Source: Demequina sp. NBRC 110056 (GTDB lineage: Bacteria > Actinomycetota > Actinomycetes > Actinomycetales > Demequinaceae). Taken from it: a DNA stretch of 64,000 bases. Shown here one piece after another: positions 52,844 to 62,985 of this stretch (within the stretch, counting starts at the first letter, position 1; every line of letters starts with the position of its first letter). The notes beneath the pieces were generated by a model, which saw only the letters and a list, made by a program, of their open reading frames with translations, was not told the DNA's origin and searched no databases. A program made the translations under genes and the position numbers. The stretch is taken from the NCBI RefSeq assembly GCF_002090155.1, contig NZ_BBRM01000005.1, forward strand, positions 62,001 through 126,000, given 5' to 3'.

Positions 52844-52981
52844 GCTTCTCCCATTCACGGCCACCCGGTGCGGGCCGCCTCGATGTCTCCACCCTCGTCG
52901 GCCGTGCTAAGAGAACCCTGGGACCGGCCCCCGAGTTCACCGTGAGCCCCGGCGAGGCCCCGAAGACCCCGCGAACGTGCG

Positions 52982-53014
52982 CCGGCCCGCGACATGGCAG
53001 GTGTCGCGGGCCGG
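52982..53014. terminator. Strong hairpin between the SHOCT gene and the hydrolase gene
   Basis: CCGGCCCGCGACA pairs perfectly with TGTCGCGGGCCGG around a seven-base loop, a 13-base stem. It lies about 160 bases beyond the stop of the minus-strand hydrolase and about 140 before the SHOCT gene start. No T-run follows. Apart from this hairpin I see nothing coding in 52865-53171. Confidence 0.6.
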
Positions 53015-53171
53015 AGACAGGGGCGACCTGTGGCACCGGTTGATGGGATTGGAGAGGACATCAGCCACCGGCCGCCCGTGATGCGGTGCGAGGGAACCCC
53101 TCGTGGTGCATCGGCTCTTCAGTTGTCCGGCGCCCGTGGTGTGGCGCCGAGTACCTCCTACTGTGCGGCCG

Positions 53172-54167
53172 CTACCTGGGAACTGGCTGAGAGTCGTGCG
53201 AGGACTCGCTGAGAGTTCTTCGCGGCTCGTCCCAGAACGCCTCGAGCAACCGAGCGTGCTGCTCCGGGCCGTCGAGCCACGGCTGGTGGCCGGCGCCCTC
53301 GATCACGTGCACCCGGGAGCCGGGCGCGTGCCGCGCCCACCGGCGCACGCGCTCGGGCGCAGCGAAGGGGTCCCTGTCCCCCACGACCCACAAGGACCGC
53401 ACCGCCAGCGATCCCACCTCGCTGGGGCCGGGAACCCACGTGCGCTTGAGCCCGCGCCAGCTCGCGGCGAGGCGCAGCAGCGCGAGGTCGTTGCGCACGG
53501 TGTCGGTGTGCGCGGTGAGCGCCGCACGCCACGCGAGCTCGGGCTGTGACAGGCCGCCGGCGGCCAGCAGGCTGGTGTGGCCCATCGCGCGCAGGGACCG
53601 CCGCATGTCGGACGCGGTGACGGTGCGGCGCGCGGCGGCGCTGGCGACGACACGCGTGGTGGCAGCGCGCATCGACGCCGGCAGGCGCATGCCGCTGACG
53701 GCCGGCACGCCATCGAGCGTGAGGCTGCGGACCAGCTCGGGCCGCCTGGCAGCCATCATGATCGACGCCATCCCTCCTGCTGAGTTGCCCACGAGGTCGA
53801 CCGGGCCTCCGCCAATCTGCTCGGCGACAGCGCCGAGCCACGCCGCATTGACCTCGCGCATCGACTCCGGCGTGAACCCGCCAAGGTCGAGCGGATCGCT
53901 CAGCCCGCAGCCCGGGCGGTCGACGACGATCACGCGCACTCCGCGGAGCCGCGCCACGAGGGGCGCCCACGCTCCCCCGGCGGTCGGCGTGCCGTGCACG
54001 AGCACCACGGCAGGCGCATCGGCCTCTCCCACGACCTGCGCCCGGACACGCATGCCATTCCCCGGCACCTCCGCCCAGCGCTCCGCGGGCTCCACCCCGA
54101 AGTGCTCCCACAGCGCCGCCTCCGCGGGGCGGTAGCGCGCCGCGTCCGTGCGTGAGCCCCTCGCCAT
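53172..54167 (-). CDS. Alpha/beta hydrolase
   Basis: A 331-residue alpha/beta-hydrolase. The oxyanion block is VLVHGTP at 56-62, the nucleophile Ser129 is in GNSAGG, the acid is in VVGDRDPF near 275, and the histidine in GAGHQPW near 303, so the catalytic triad is complete. A cap region lies at about 155-250. The substrate is unknown. It starts two bases after the YbhB-family stop, so the two genes are co-transcribed, and the strong hairpin downstream probably ends the unit. Confidence 0.88.
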   Translation of the reverse strand: MARGSRTDAARYRPAEAALWEHFGVEPAERWAEVPGNGMRVRAQVVGEADAPAVVLVHGTPTAGGAWAPLVARLRGVRVIVVDRPGCGLSDPLDLGGFTPESMREVNAAWLGAVAEQIGGGPVDLVGNSAGGMASIMMAARRPELVRSLTLDGVPAVSGMRLPASMRAATTRVVASAAARRTVTASDMRRSLRAMGHTSLLAAGGLSQPELAWRAALTAHTDTVRNDLALLRLAASWRGLKRTWVPGPSEVGSLAVRSLWVVGDRDPFAAPERVRRWARHAPGSRVHVIEGAGHQPWLDGPEQHARLLEAFWDEPRRTLSESSHDSQPVPR

Positions 54168-54169
54168 CG

Positions 54170-54613
54170 CTACCTCGAGAACGTGGCCACCAGCCGCGCC
54201 TGCGCGACCACCGCATCGGCGTAGCGGGCGAGGAAGTCCGCGCGGCTCGGCTCACCCTCGACCGGGCGCGACAGGGCGTAGACCCAGAAGTAGTACCGGT
54301 GGTCGCCGTGGCCGTGCGGCGGGAACGGCCCCACGTACCCCACGCCGCCATCGTCGTTGGGGCCCGGACGGCCGGCCGATGCGGTCACCGGCCCGTCCGT
54401 CGCATCCAGTCCGTAGAGGGTCCAGTGGGTGAAGCCGTGCGGAAGGGGCGCGTCCGGGTCGTGGCACACGAGCGCAAGCTCGACCGCCTCGGGCGGTACG
54501 CCGGTCACGGCGAGCTCCGGCGTGGAAGCCCCGTGTTGCCCGGCGAACACATCGGCGATGCGCTCGCCATCGGCGAGGTCGGGGCTCGTGAGAGTGAGGT
54601 CCTTGACGGCCAT
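54170..54613 (-). CDS. YbhB/YbcL-family phosphatidylethanolamine-binding-like protein
   Basis: A 147-residue PEBP-family protein: LALVCHDPDAPLPHGFTHWTLYGLDA and GYVGPFPPHGHGDHRYYFWVYALSRP are the two signature blocks with the DPDAP and GP..HRY ligand-site residues. Bacterial YbhB/YbcL proteins have no settled function. ATG 54613 has GGAG six bases upstream; a longer reading to 54652 adds 13 unconserved residues. Confidence 0.9.
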   Translation of the reverse strand: MAVKDLTLTSPDLADGERIADVFAGQHGASTPELAVTGVPPEAVELALVCHDPDAPLPHGFTHWTLYGLDATDGPVTASAGRPGPNDDGGVGYVGPFPPHGHGDHRYYFWVYALSRPVEGEPSRADFLARYADAVVAQARLVATFSR

Positions 54614-54680
54614 GAGCGCTCCTGATCGACGATGGGACGGGATCCCCACCATCGTCGCGCGGGCGACATGCGAGCGCCAC

Positions 54681-54704
54681 CCGGCCCGCGCATCGGCGCT
54701 GCGG
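54681..54704 (-). repeat. Dispersed repeat copy 10
   Basis: Minus strand CCGCAGCGCCGATGCGCGG then GCCGG, just beyond the ilvE copy 2 stop. Confidence 0.45.
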
Positions 54705-54712
54705 ACGCCTGC

Positions 54713-55837
54713 TCAGGCGATGCGGCGCATCCAGCCGTAGACGTCCTCGGCGCGGCCGTACTGGATGTCGGTGAGGCGCGTGCGGATGCCCATCGTGACG
54801 TCTCCGGGCTCGCCGCCGTTGATGGTGACGTCGAAGCTGGGCGAGGCGAGGCGGCCCACCGGCGTGACGACGGCGGCGGTGCCGCACGCGAAGACCTCGG
54901 CGATGTCGCCGGACTCGATGCCGGTGCGCACCTCGTCGAGGGTGATGTCCTTCTCGACCACCTTGCGGCCGTCGTCCTCGAGCAGCTGGATGACGCTGTA
55001 GCGCGTGATGCCCTCGAGGATGGTGCCGGTGAGGCGCGGGGTCTCGATGGTGCCGTCGGCGCGCACGACGAACACGTTCATGCCGCCGAGCTCCTCGAGG
55101 TATCGGTCGTCCTTGGCGTCGAGGAACAGCACCTGTTGGCAGCCGTTCTCGTACGCCTGCTGCTGCGGCAGGAGGCTCGCGGCGTAGTTGCCGCCGCACT
55201 TCGCGTCGCCGGTGCCGCCCGGTCCGGACCGGTGGTAGCCCTGCGCGACCCAGATGCTCACCGGCTTGACGCCGCCCGCGAAGTACGGGCCCACCGGCGA
55301 GGCGATGAGCAGGTAGTCGATGACGTGGGCCGGTCGCACGCCCAGGAACGCCTCGGAGGCGAACATGTAGGGGCGCAGGTACAGGCTCGACTCCTCGACG
55401 CCCGGCACCCACGCCTCGTCGACCGCGACGAGCGCCTCGATCGAGCCGATGAAGTCCTCGACCGGCAGCTGCGGCAGCGCGAGCCGGTGCGCGGAGCGGT
55501 TGAAGCGCTCGGCGTTGGCCTGCGGGCGGAACAGGTGCACCGAGCCGTCGGCCCAGCGGTAGGCCTTGAGCCCCTCGAAGATCTCCTGCGCGTAGTGGAG
55601 CACCGCGGCCGCGGGGTCCAACTGCAGCGGGCCGTACGCTTCGACGCGGCGGTCACCCCAGCCCTCGCCGCTCACCCACTGGGCGCGGGCCATGTGATCC
55701 GTGAACTGCGTGCCGAACTTGAGGTCCGCGAGGGCCTCGTCGCGCGCCTCGACGCTCAGCGGCGCCTGATTGGGGCGCACCTCGAACGCGGCGGCGTTGG
55801 AGGGGGCGTCGCTGGCCGGTGCGGTGGTGTCCGTCAC
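54713..55837 (-). CDS. ilvE: Branched-chain aminotransferase (copy 2, ilv-leu operon)
   Basis: A 374-residue class IV PLP aminotransferase. Its blocks parallel copy 1: EIFEGLKAYRWADGSVHLFRPQANAERF, the PLP lysine in GDAKCGGNYAAS, LDAKDDRYLEELGGMNVF and AEVFACGTAAVVTPVG. It completes Val, Ile and Leu synthesis at the end of the ilvB-ilvN-ilvC-leuB-ilvE run. GTG 55837 has AAGGA six bases upstream. An 83-base gap with a large inverted repeat separates it from leuB, so its expression may be tuned separately. Confidence 0.94.
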   Translation of the reverse strand: MTDTTAPASDAPSNAAAFEVRPNQAPLSVEARDEALADLKFGTQFTDHMARAQWVSGEGWGDRRVEAYGPLQLDPAAAVLHYAQEIFEGLKAYRWADGSVHLFRPQANAERFNRSAHRLALPQLPVEDFIGSIEALVAVDEAWVPGVEESSLYLRPYMFASEAFLGVRPAHVIDYLLIASPVGPYFAGGVKPVSIWVAQGYHRSGPGGTGDAKCGGNYAASLLPQQQAYENGCQQVLFLDAKDDRYLEELGGMNVFVVRADGTIETPRLTGTILEGITRYSVIQLLEDDGRKVVEKDITLDEVRTGIESGDIAEVFACGTAAVVTPVGRLASPSFDVTINGGEPGDVTMGIRTRLTDIQYGRAEDVYGWMRRIA

Positions 55838-55861
55838 GTCAGTTCCTTCTGTGTGTGCTTC

Positions 55862-55916
55862 CTGGAAGGCACTGAGTGTCGGAATCCGGGCGGATTCGGC
55901 ACTCAGTGCCTTCCAG
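55862..55916. repeat. Large perfect-armed inverted repeat between leuB and ilvE
   Basis: CTGGAAGGCACTGAGTG (55862-55878) is repeated in exact inverse at 55900-55916, and the 21 bases between can extend the pairing (CGGAATCC/GGATTCGG). In RNA this makes a stem of 17 perfect pairs plus an imperfect top. It begins four bases after the leuB stop and ends 25 bases before the ilvE start. There is no T-run. Confidence 0.85.
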
Positions 55917-55920
55917 CGTG

Positions 55921-58112
<2,192 letters not shown>

Positions 58113-58631
58113 TCAGGCGCTGACGCGCTCGAAGGCTCGCTCGGTGATGGAGCGGGCGCCGCGGCCGATCGCGACGGTGCCGGACTGGACGATCTCGCGG
58201 ACGTCGTGAGGCTGAAGCGCCGCGAGGAGCGCCTCGAGCTTGTCGGGGGTGCCGACGGCCTCGATGACGAGCGAGTCCGTCGCGACGTCGACCACGTGGG
58301 CGCGGAACAGGTCCACGATCTGCAGGACGTCGGTGCGCTGGCGCGCATCGGCCCTGACCTTGACGAGGATGAGGTCGCGCTGGACCGACTTGTCACGCTC
58401 GAGCTCGACGATCTTGAGCACGTGCACCAGCTTGTTGAGCTGCTTGGTGACCTGCTCGAGCGGCAGCTCGTCGACGTCGACGACCACCGTGATGCGCGAG
58501 ATCTCGGGGTGCTCGGTCTGGCCCACCGCGAGCGAGTGGATGTTGAAGGCGCGGCGGCTGAACAGGCCCGCGACGCGCGCGAGCACGCCGGGCTTGTTCT
58601 CGACGAGCACCGAGAGGGTGTGGGTGGTCAT
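58113..58631 (-). CDS. ilvN: Acetolactate synthase small (regulatory) subunit
   Basis: A 172-residue protein with the N-terminal ACT domain TLSVLVENKPGVLARVAGLFSRRAFNIHSLAVGQTEHPEISRITVVV, followed by the second ACT-like half. It activates the IlvB catalytic subunit and confers valine feedback inhibition. It starts three bases after the ilvB stop, so the subunits are co-translated. Confidence 0.96.
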   Translation of the reverse strand: MTTHTLSVLVENKPGVLARVAGLFSRRAFNIHSLAVGQTEHPEISRITVVVDVDELPLEQVTKQLNKLVHVLKIVELERDKSVQRDLILVKVRADARQRTDVLQIVDLFRAHVVDVATDSLVIEAVGTPDKLEALLAALQPHDVREIVQSGTVAIGRGARSITERAFERVSA

Positions 58632-58634
58632 CTC

Positions 58635-60488
58635 TTACTCCTCCTCGCCGCGGTCCCACTCGGGGGCGATGCCGCGGGCGTACTGGATCTCGTCGTTGCT
58701 CGTGCCTGCCGCCACCATGGGCCACACCATCGCGTCGCGCGACACGGTGAAGTCCACGACCACGGGCTGGTCGTCGATCTCCATCGCGCGCTTGATGGTG
58801 GCGTCCACGTCCGCGTCGGTCTCGCATCGCAGGCCGGCGCAGCCCATGGCCTCCGCGAGCTTCACGAAGTCAGGGATGCGGCGGGTGCCGTGGCCGGTGT
58901 GCAGGTCGGTGTTCGAGTAGCGCTCGTTGTAGAACAGCGTCTGCCACTGGCGCACCATGCCGAGGGACGAGTTGTTGATGATCGCGACCTTGATGGGGAT
59001 CTCGTTGATCGCGCAGGTGACGAGCTCCTGGTTGGTCATCTGGAAGCAGCCGTCGCCGTCGATCGCCCACACGGTGCGGTCGGGCTCGCCCACCTTGGCG
59101 CCCATCGCGGCGGGCACCGAGAAGCCCATGGTGCCGAGGCCACCCGAGTTGATCCACGTGTTGGGACGCTCGTACTTGATGAACTGGCTGGCCCACATCT
59201 GGTGCTGGCCCACGCCGGCGGTGTAGATGGTGTCGGGGCCGGCGATCTCGCCCAGGCGCTGGATGACGTGCTGCGGGCTCGAGTGGCCGTCGTCGGTGGG
59301 CGTGTAGCCCAGGCCGTAGGTCGAGCGCCAGTCGTCGAGCTGTGCCCACCAGGCCTCGAGGTCCGGCTTGCCGTGGCGCTCGTGCTCGGCCTCGAGGGCG
59401 GGCACCAGCGCGGCGAAGACGTCCTTGAGGTCGCCCACGATCGGCACGTCCACCGCGCGGTTCTTGCCGATCTCCGCGGGGTCGATGTCCGCGTGCACGA
59501 TGGTCGCGTGCGGCGCGAAGGACTCGAGCTTGCCCGTCACACGGTCGTCGAAGCGAGCGCCCAGGGCGACGATCAGGTCCGCCTTCTGGAGCGCCGCGAC
59601 CGCGGACACGGTGCCGTGCATGCCGGGCATGCCCACGTGCTGCGGGTGCGAGTCGGGCAGGGCGCCGCGGGCCATGAGGGTGGTCACCACCGCCGCGCCG
59701 GACAGGTCGGTGAGCTTGCGCAGGCCCGCGCTCGCGCCGGAGCGGATCACGCCGCCGCCCACGTACAGCACGGGGCGCCGAGCCGTCGCCAGCAGGCGCG
59801 CGGCCTCCTGGATGGTCTTCGCGTGCGGGCGCGCGCCCGAGTTGAAGCCGGGCAGCTCGATGCGCTCGGGCCAGTGGAACGTGGTCTGCGACTGGAGCGC
59901 GGACTTCGCGACGTCCACCAGCACCGGACCGGGACGGCCGTGGGTGGCGATGTAGAACGCCTCGGCGACAGCCTTGGGGATCTCCGCGGGGTCCGTCACG
60001 AGCACGTTGTGCTTGGTGATGGGCTGCGTGATGCCCACGATGTCCGCCTCCTGGAAGGCGTCCGTGCCGATCATGCCCGCGGCCACCTGGCCCGTGATCG
60101 CGACCATGGGGATCGAGTCCATGTTCGCGTCAGCGATGGGCGTGACGAGGTTGGTCGCACCCGGGCCCGAGGTGGCGATGCACACGCCCGGCTTGCCGGT
60201 CGCGTGGGCATAGCCCTGGGCCGCGTGGCCTGCGCCCTGCTCGTGGCGCACGAGGATGTGGCGCAGCTGCGTCGAGTCGAACAGCGGGTCGTACGCCGGC
60301 AGGATCGCCCCGCCGGGAAGGCCGAAGATGTCCGTGACGCCAGCCGACTCGAGCGAACGGATGAGCGACTGCGCGCCCGTCATCGTCTGACCCGCGTGCA
60401 GGGCGGCCGCCGAGGTGGCGGTCGCGCGGGTGCTCGCCGGAGCCGGGCTCATCAGAGCCGAAGGCTTCGGAGCCCTCACCTGTCCCAT
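58635..60488 (-). CDS. ilvB: Acetolactate synthase large (catalytic) subunit
   Basis: A 617-residue thiamine-diphosphate enzyme, the first common step of Val, Leu and Ile synthesis. It has [18 protein letters not shown], the catalytic Glu in [15 protein letters not shown], the FAD-binding middle domain, and the ThDP/Mg motif starting [14 protein letters not shown]. The first 35 residues are a non-conserved Ala/Thr/Pro-rich lead. GGGAGA lies five bases before ATG 60488. A leader peptide and terminator upstream indicate attenuation by branched-chain amino acids. Confidence 0.97.
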   Translation of the reverse strand: MGQVRAPKPSALMSPAPASTRATATSAAALHAGQTMTGAQSLIRSLESAGVTDIFGLPGGAILPAYDPLFDSTQLRHILVRHEQGAGHAAQGYAHATGKPGVCIATSGPGATNLVTPIADANMDSIPMVAITGQVAAGMIGTDAFQEADIVGITQPITKHNVLVTDPAEIPKAVAEAFYIATHGRPGPVLVDVAKSALQSQTTFHWPERIELPGFNSGARPHAKTIQEAARLLATARRPVLYVGGGVIRSGASAGLRKLTDLSGAAVVTTLMARGALPDSHPQHVGMPGMHGTVSAVAALQKADLIVALGARFDDRVTGKLESFAPHATIVHADIDPAEIGKNRAVDVPIVGDLKDVFAALVPALEAEHERHGKPDLEAWWAQLDDWRSTYGLGYTPTDDGHSSPQHVIQRLGEIAGPDTIYTAGVGQHQMWASQFIKYERPNTWINSGGLGTMGFSVPAAMGAKVGEPDRTVWAIDGDGCFQMTNQELVTCAINEIPIKVAIINNSSLGMVRQWQTLFYNERYSNTDLHTGHGTRRIPDFVKLAEAMGCAGLRCETDADVDATIKRAMEIDDQPVVVDFTVSRDAMVWPMVAAGTSNDEIQYARGIAPEWDRGEEE

Positions 60489-60548
60489 CGTCTCTCCCGT
60501 TGAGTTGAAGGTTGCTCGGCGGCTCTCGCATCCGCCTCACATGAGAAA

Positions 60549-60575
60549 ACCCCTCGGCCTGGTGGCTGTCGGGGT
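60549..60575 (-). terminator. Attenuator terminator in the ilvB leader
   Basis: Minus strand ACCCC and GGGGT close a hairpin with an inner GCC/GGC stem, followed directly by TTTTCTC. It stands 61 bases before the ilvB start and after the leader peptide, so it can act only as an attenuator. Confidence 0.8.
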
Positions 60576-60577
60576 GT

Positions 60578-60618
60578 GCGCGCGGACGTTGCCTGGCTGG
60601 GACTAGATGTCCGCGCGC
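60578..60618 (-). promoter_or_regulatory. Protector hairpin of the ilvB attenuator
   Basis: GCGCGCGGAC inside the last codons of the leader peptide (60618-60609) pairs with GTCCGCGCGC (60587-60578). A ribosome translating to the end would occupy the first arm; one paused at the Ile-Leu-Val-Val codons would leave a different part free. This corresponds to the 1:2 stem of classical attenuators. Confidence 0.65.
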
Positions 60619-60644
60619 CCGGTAACTACGAGAATCGCCTGCAT
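60603..60644 (-). CDS. ilvB leader peptide MQAILVVTGRADI
   Basis: A 13-residue open frame whose codons 4-7 are Ile-Leu-Val-Val, the three end products of the pathway, in the position expected for an ivbL-type attenuation peptide. TAGAGT (60652-60657) ends seven bases before its ATG, with TGACAC at a 17-base spacing as -35 (60675-60680), so the transcript is probably leaderless for the peptide. The downstream hairpins and ilvB complete the attenuator. Confidence 0.88.
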   Translation of the reverse strand: MQAILVVTGRADI

Positions 60645-60677
60645 GAGTAGGACTCTACGCCCGCTCTGGCGCACGTG

Positions 60678-60722
60678 TCACCATCTGGACAAACAATCTC
60701 ACATTGTGGTTCACCATCTTGA
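60678..60722. promoter_or_regulatory. Repeated element upstream of the ilvB promoter
   Basis: TCACCATCTGGA (60678-60689) and TCACCATCTTGA (60711-60722) differ at one base and are 33 bases (three turns) apart; the first overlaps the -35. A third, inverted copy TCCAGATGGTGG lies at 60832-60843. Two or three phased copies suggest a regulator of ilvB initiation in addition to attenuation. Between 60723 and 60894 I see nothing else except a pyrimidine-rich stretch at about 60750-60830. Confidence 0.5.
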
Positions 60723-60894
60723 ATAATGAGACGCGCGAGTCATGCCGCTGAGCTCCTCCGCCCTGCCACCCGGACCGCTCTCTTCACCACCCCGCCGCCG
60801 CACCCCTCGCCCCCACCTCTCCGCCTTAGCATCCAGATGGTGGATGGCGGCCGGTTCCCGGAGTCCGCTGTCACGAGATGGTGGCTGAGCGTCG

Positions 60895-61185
60895 CTACGT
60901 CCGCCGTCGTGTGAGGCGCACCTCGACCGTGTCACCCAGGTCCTTGCCCAGCTGCTTACGGAGCTTGGCGTTCAGCGACAGCATGTGCCCTCCGGTGCCG
61001 GTCACCATGAGCCCGACGTTCTCGAGTGGGACACCGTCGACGGTCGCGTCGACGCGCACCGCCTTGCCGGTCCCGAAGAAGTCGGCAGAGCCCGGCATCT
61101 CGACGCAGGGCCACCGCTCTCCCTTGACATCAACACCGATGGGCGCGACGAACGTGTGGTCGAGGGGTCCGATGTCGTGGCTCAC
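60895..61185 (-). CDS. DUF1905-domain protein
   Basis: A 96-residue beta-rich protein: GPLDHTFVAPIGVDVKGERWPCVEMPGSADFFGTGKAVRVDATVDGVP and GGHMLSLNAKLRKQLGKDLGDTVEVRL are the DUF1905 blocks, a double-psi-barrel-like domain of unknown function. GTG 61185 follows CACAGT by seven bases, in line with other leaderless starts here. It lies between the cut ilvD side and the ilvB leader and looks unrelated to the pathway. Confidence 0.85.
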   Translation of the reverse strand: MSHDIGPLDHTFVAPIGVDVKGERWPCVEMPGSADFFGTGKAVRVDATVDGVPLENVGLMVTGTGGHMLSLNAKLRKQLGKDLGDTVEVRLTRRRT

Positions 61186-61233
61186 CTAAGCCACTGTGCC
61201 AGCCCCGCCGCCCGGGCGCACGGCGGCGCCGAC

Positions 61234-61257
61234 GCCGGCGCGCGCATCGGCCCTCCG
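61234..61257 (-). repeat. Dispersed repeat copy 12
   Basis: Minus strand CGGAGGGCCGATGCGCGC then GCCGGC, between the DUF1905 start and the propeller gene stop. Confidence 0.45.
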
Positions 61258-61302
61258 TCGACTTCTCGGCCGATCCACGTCGCGCGGGATGAGCACGCGC
61301 GG

Positions 61303-62829
61303 TCAGGGGCGCGTGAGGTACAGCGCGGTACCGGAACCGTCGACGTGCGCGAGGGCGCGCAGCGTCGCCGAGCCGTCCGGCGCCGTGTGCGGCAGGCCCG
61401 CGTCGACCCAGCCCGCGGCGGTCGGGACGGCGCCCACGCTGGCCAGGTCCGCCGAGAACGACAACGACCGCTCGACGCTCTCGCCGCACAGCGCGGCACG
61501 CCACACGAACGTCGATCCCTCCGCCGCGATCGGCCCACGCGCGGCGGGCGGCACTGTGCGGGTGACTCGACCGTCACGGTCGATCGCGGCGCTCGTGAAG
61601 CCGTCCGTCGCTGCGACCGCGGCCGAGTTCGCTGTCCACGCCGGGCGGTAGAGCGCAGTCACTCCTTCGACGGCCAGCACGTCGCCGTTCGCCGCGGCGA
61701 GCACGACCTGCGTGTGCTTGCGGTTCGCCTCGATGCCCGTCACCCCCGCCACGCGGCTTCCGTCCGGCGACCACGAGGCTGTGTGCCGGTCGAAGTAGCT
61801 GGTGAGGTAGCCGTCGTACGGAACGTCGGGGCCCACAGGCGTGAGCGTGCCCGTCTCGAGATCGATCAGCGTCGCACCCACCGCACCGTCCCGGTCCGCG
61901 TCCCCGAAAACCGCGAGCGTCGCGCCATCCGGCGACACCGAGGGAAAGGCCGCACCCGCGACGAACGACTCCGCGCCGTTCGGTGAGTCGATCCGCATCA
62001 GCGACGCGGGCTCGGCGGCCATCCGGTGCCGACCGGTCGCCCACGCGACGTAGATGTCACCATTCGGCGCGATGTCGTAGCCCGCGGCACGGTTGCCGCG
62101 CGCGATCTCGAACGCTGTCCCCTCGCCGGTGTCGACCCACTGCAGCGCATGGTCGCCGCCGTCGGTCACGGCGACGAAGAGCATCCCGCTGCCGTCGGGC
62201 GCCCAACGAACGGGACTCAGTTCCTCGACCGCCAGCCCCTCCGAGACGTGGACCGCGGTCCCGTCCGGTTCGACGAGCCAGACCTTCGTCTCCCGCTGCC
62301 GGGTCACGACTGCGGCCGTGGACGAGTCCGGCGACCACGCGACGTCGAGCACCTCGTATGCCGGGATGCGGCCCAGGTCTCCCGCGATGCGGATGTGGTC
62401 CGCGTCGCCTGCGTGGTTCGAGGCGCCCCGCAGGTACGGCGACGCGATGTCGGTGTAGCTCCCGTCGCCGCCGGCCGTGCACTCGACGGACTCCGTCCTG
62501 CTCAGCGCCAGGAAGGGGTCACCGCTCGTGTCGAGCTCGGTGGGCTCGTCCTCGACCTGCGAAGAGGTGGGTTGTGGGGTCGGCGACGGCTCCGACGAAG
62601 CGCTCGGCGCTGCCGTGGGGATCTCGCTCGGCGAGGCCGATGCCGTCAACGGCGGCTCGGGGGTTGGGCTCGCGGCGGGCTCGGCGGAGGCTTCTGCCGC
62701 CGGATCCGTCGCCGCGATCGCGGCGACACCGAAGCCGCCGCCGATCACGACGAGCACCGCGGTGACGGCGACAAGCCCCTTGAGCCATGTCGGCCACGCA
62801 GCCACGGCGCCCCTCAGCGTCGCCCACAT
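61303..62829 (-). CDS. Membrane-anchored TolB/PD40-type beta-propeller protein
   Basis: A 508-residue protein with one N-terminal membrane segment (about residues 17-40), a Pro/Ser/Ala/Thr-rich stalk (about 45-90), and a long beta-rich domain built of repeats such as VAWSPDSSTAAVV, VRWAPDGSGMLFV, PSVSPDGATLAVFG and ASWSPDGSRVAGV, spaced roughly 60-70 residues apart. That is the WxPDG pattern of TolB-like propellers. It is probably anchored with the propeller outside the cell; no enzyme domain is visible. GGAGGGG precedes ATG 62829 by eight bases. Confidence 0.82.
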   Translation of the reverse strand: MWATLRGAVAAWPTWLKGLVAVTAVLVVIGGGFGVAAIAATDPAAEASAEPAASPTPEPPLTASASPSEIPTAAPSASSEPSPTPQPTSSQVEDEPTELDTSGDPFLALSRTESVECTAGGDGSYTDIASPYLRGASNHAGDADHIRIAGDLGRIPAYEVLDVAWSPDSSTAAVVTRQRETKVWLVEPDGTAVHVSEGLAVEELSPVRWAPDGSGMLFVAVTDGGDHALQWVDTGEGTAFEIARGNRAAGYDIAPNGDIYVAWATGRHRMAAEPASLMRIDSPNGAESFVAGAAFPSVSPDGATLAVFGDADRDGAVGATLIDLETGTLTPVGPDVPYDGYLTSYFDRHTASWSPDGSRVAGVTGIEANRKHTQVVLAAANGDVLAVEGVTALYRPAWTANSAAVAATDGFTSAAIDRDGRVTRTVPPAARGPIAAEGSTFVWRAALCGESVERSLSFSADLASVGAVPTAAGWVDAGLPHTAPDGSATLRALAHVDGSGTALYLTRP

Positions 62830-62985
62830 CGGTCATCCCCTCCGCCTGGTTGCGATTCAACGTAGCAACCGTGCGGAGGGATGCGGCCGACGTTCAGGTA
62901 ACGATCGGGCGAACTCTCGGCGGCACGCGAAGGGCGGCGCGCTCGAGCACCAGCGGCGGCCGCACGACGGCCGGCCAGGCGACGA

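Noticed and set aside
53172-54613. The YbhB-family and hydrolase genes as part of the ilv-leu operon
   Set aside because: They lie downstream on the same strand, but 100 bases and a repeat copy separate them from ilvE and their functions are unrelated.
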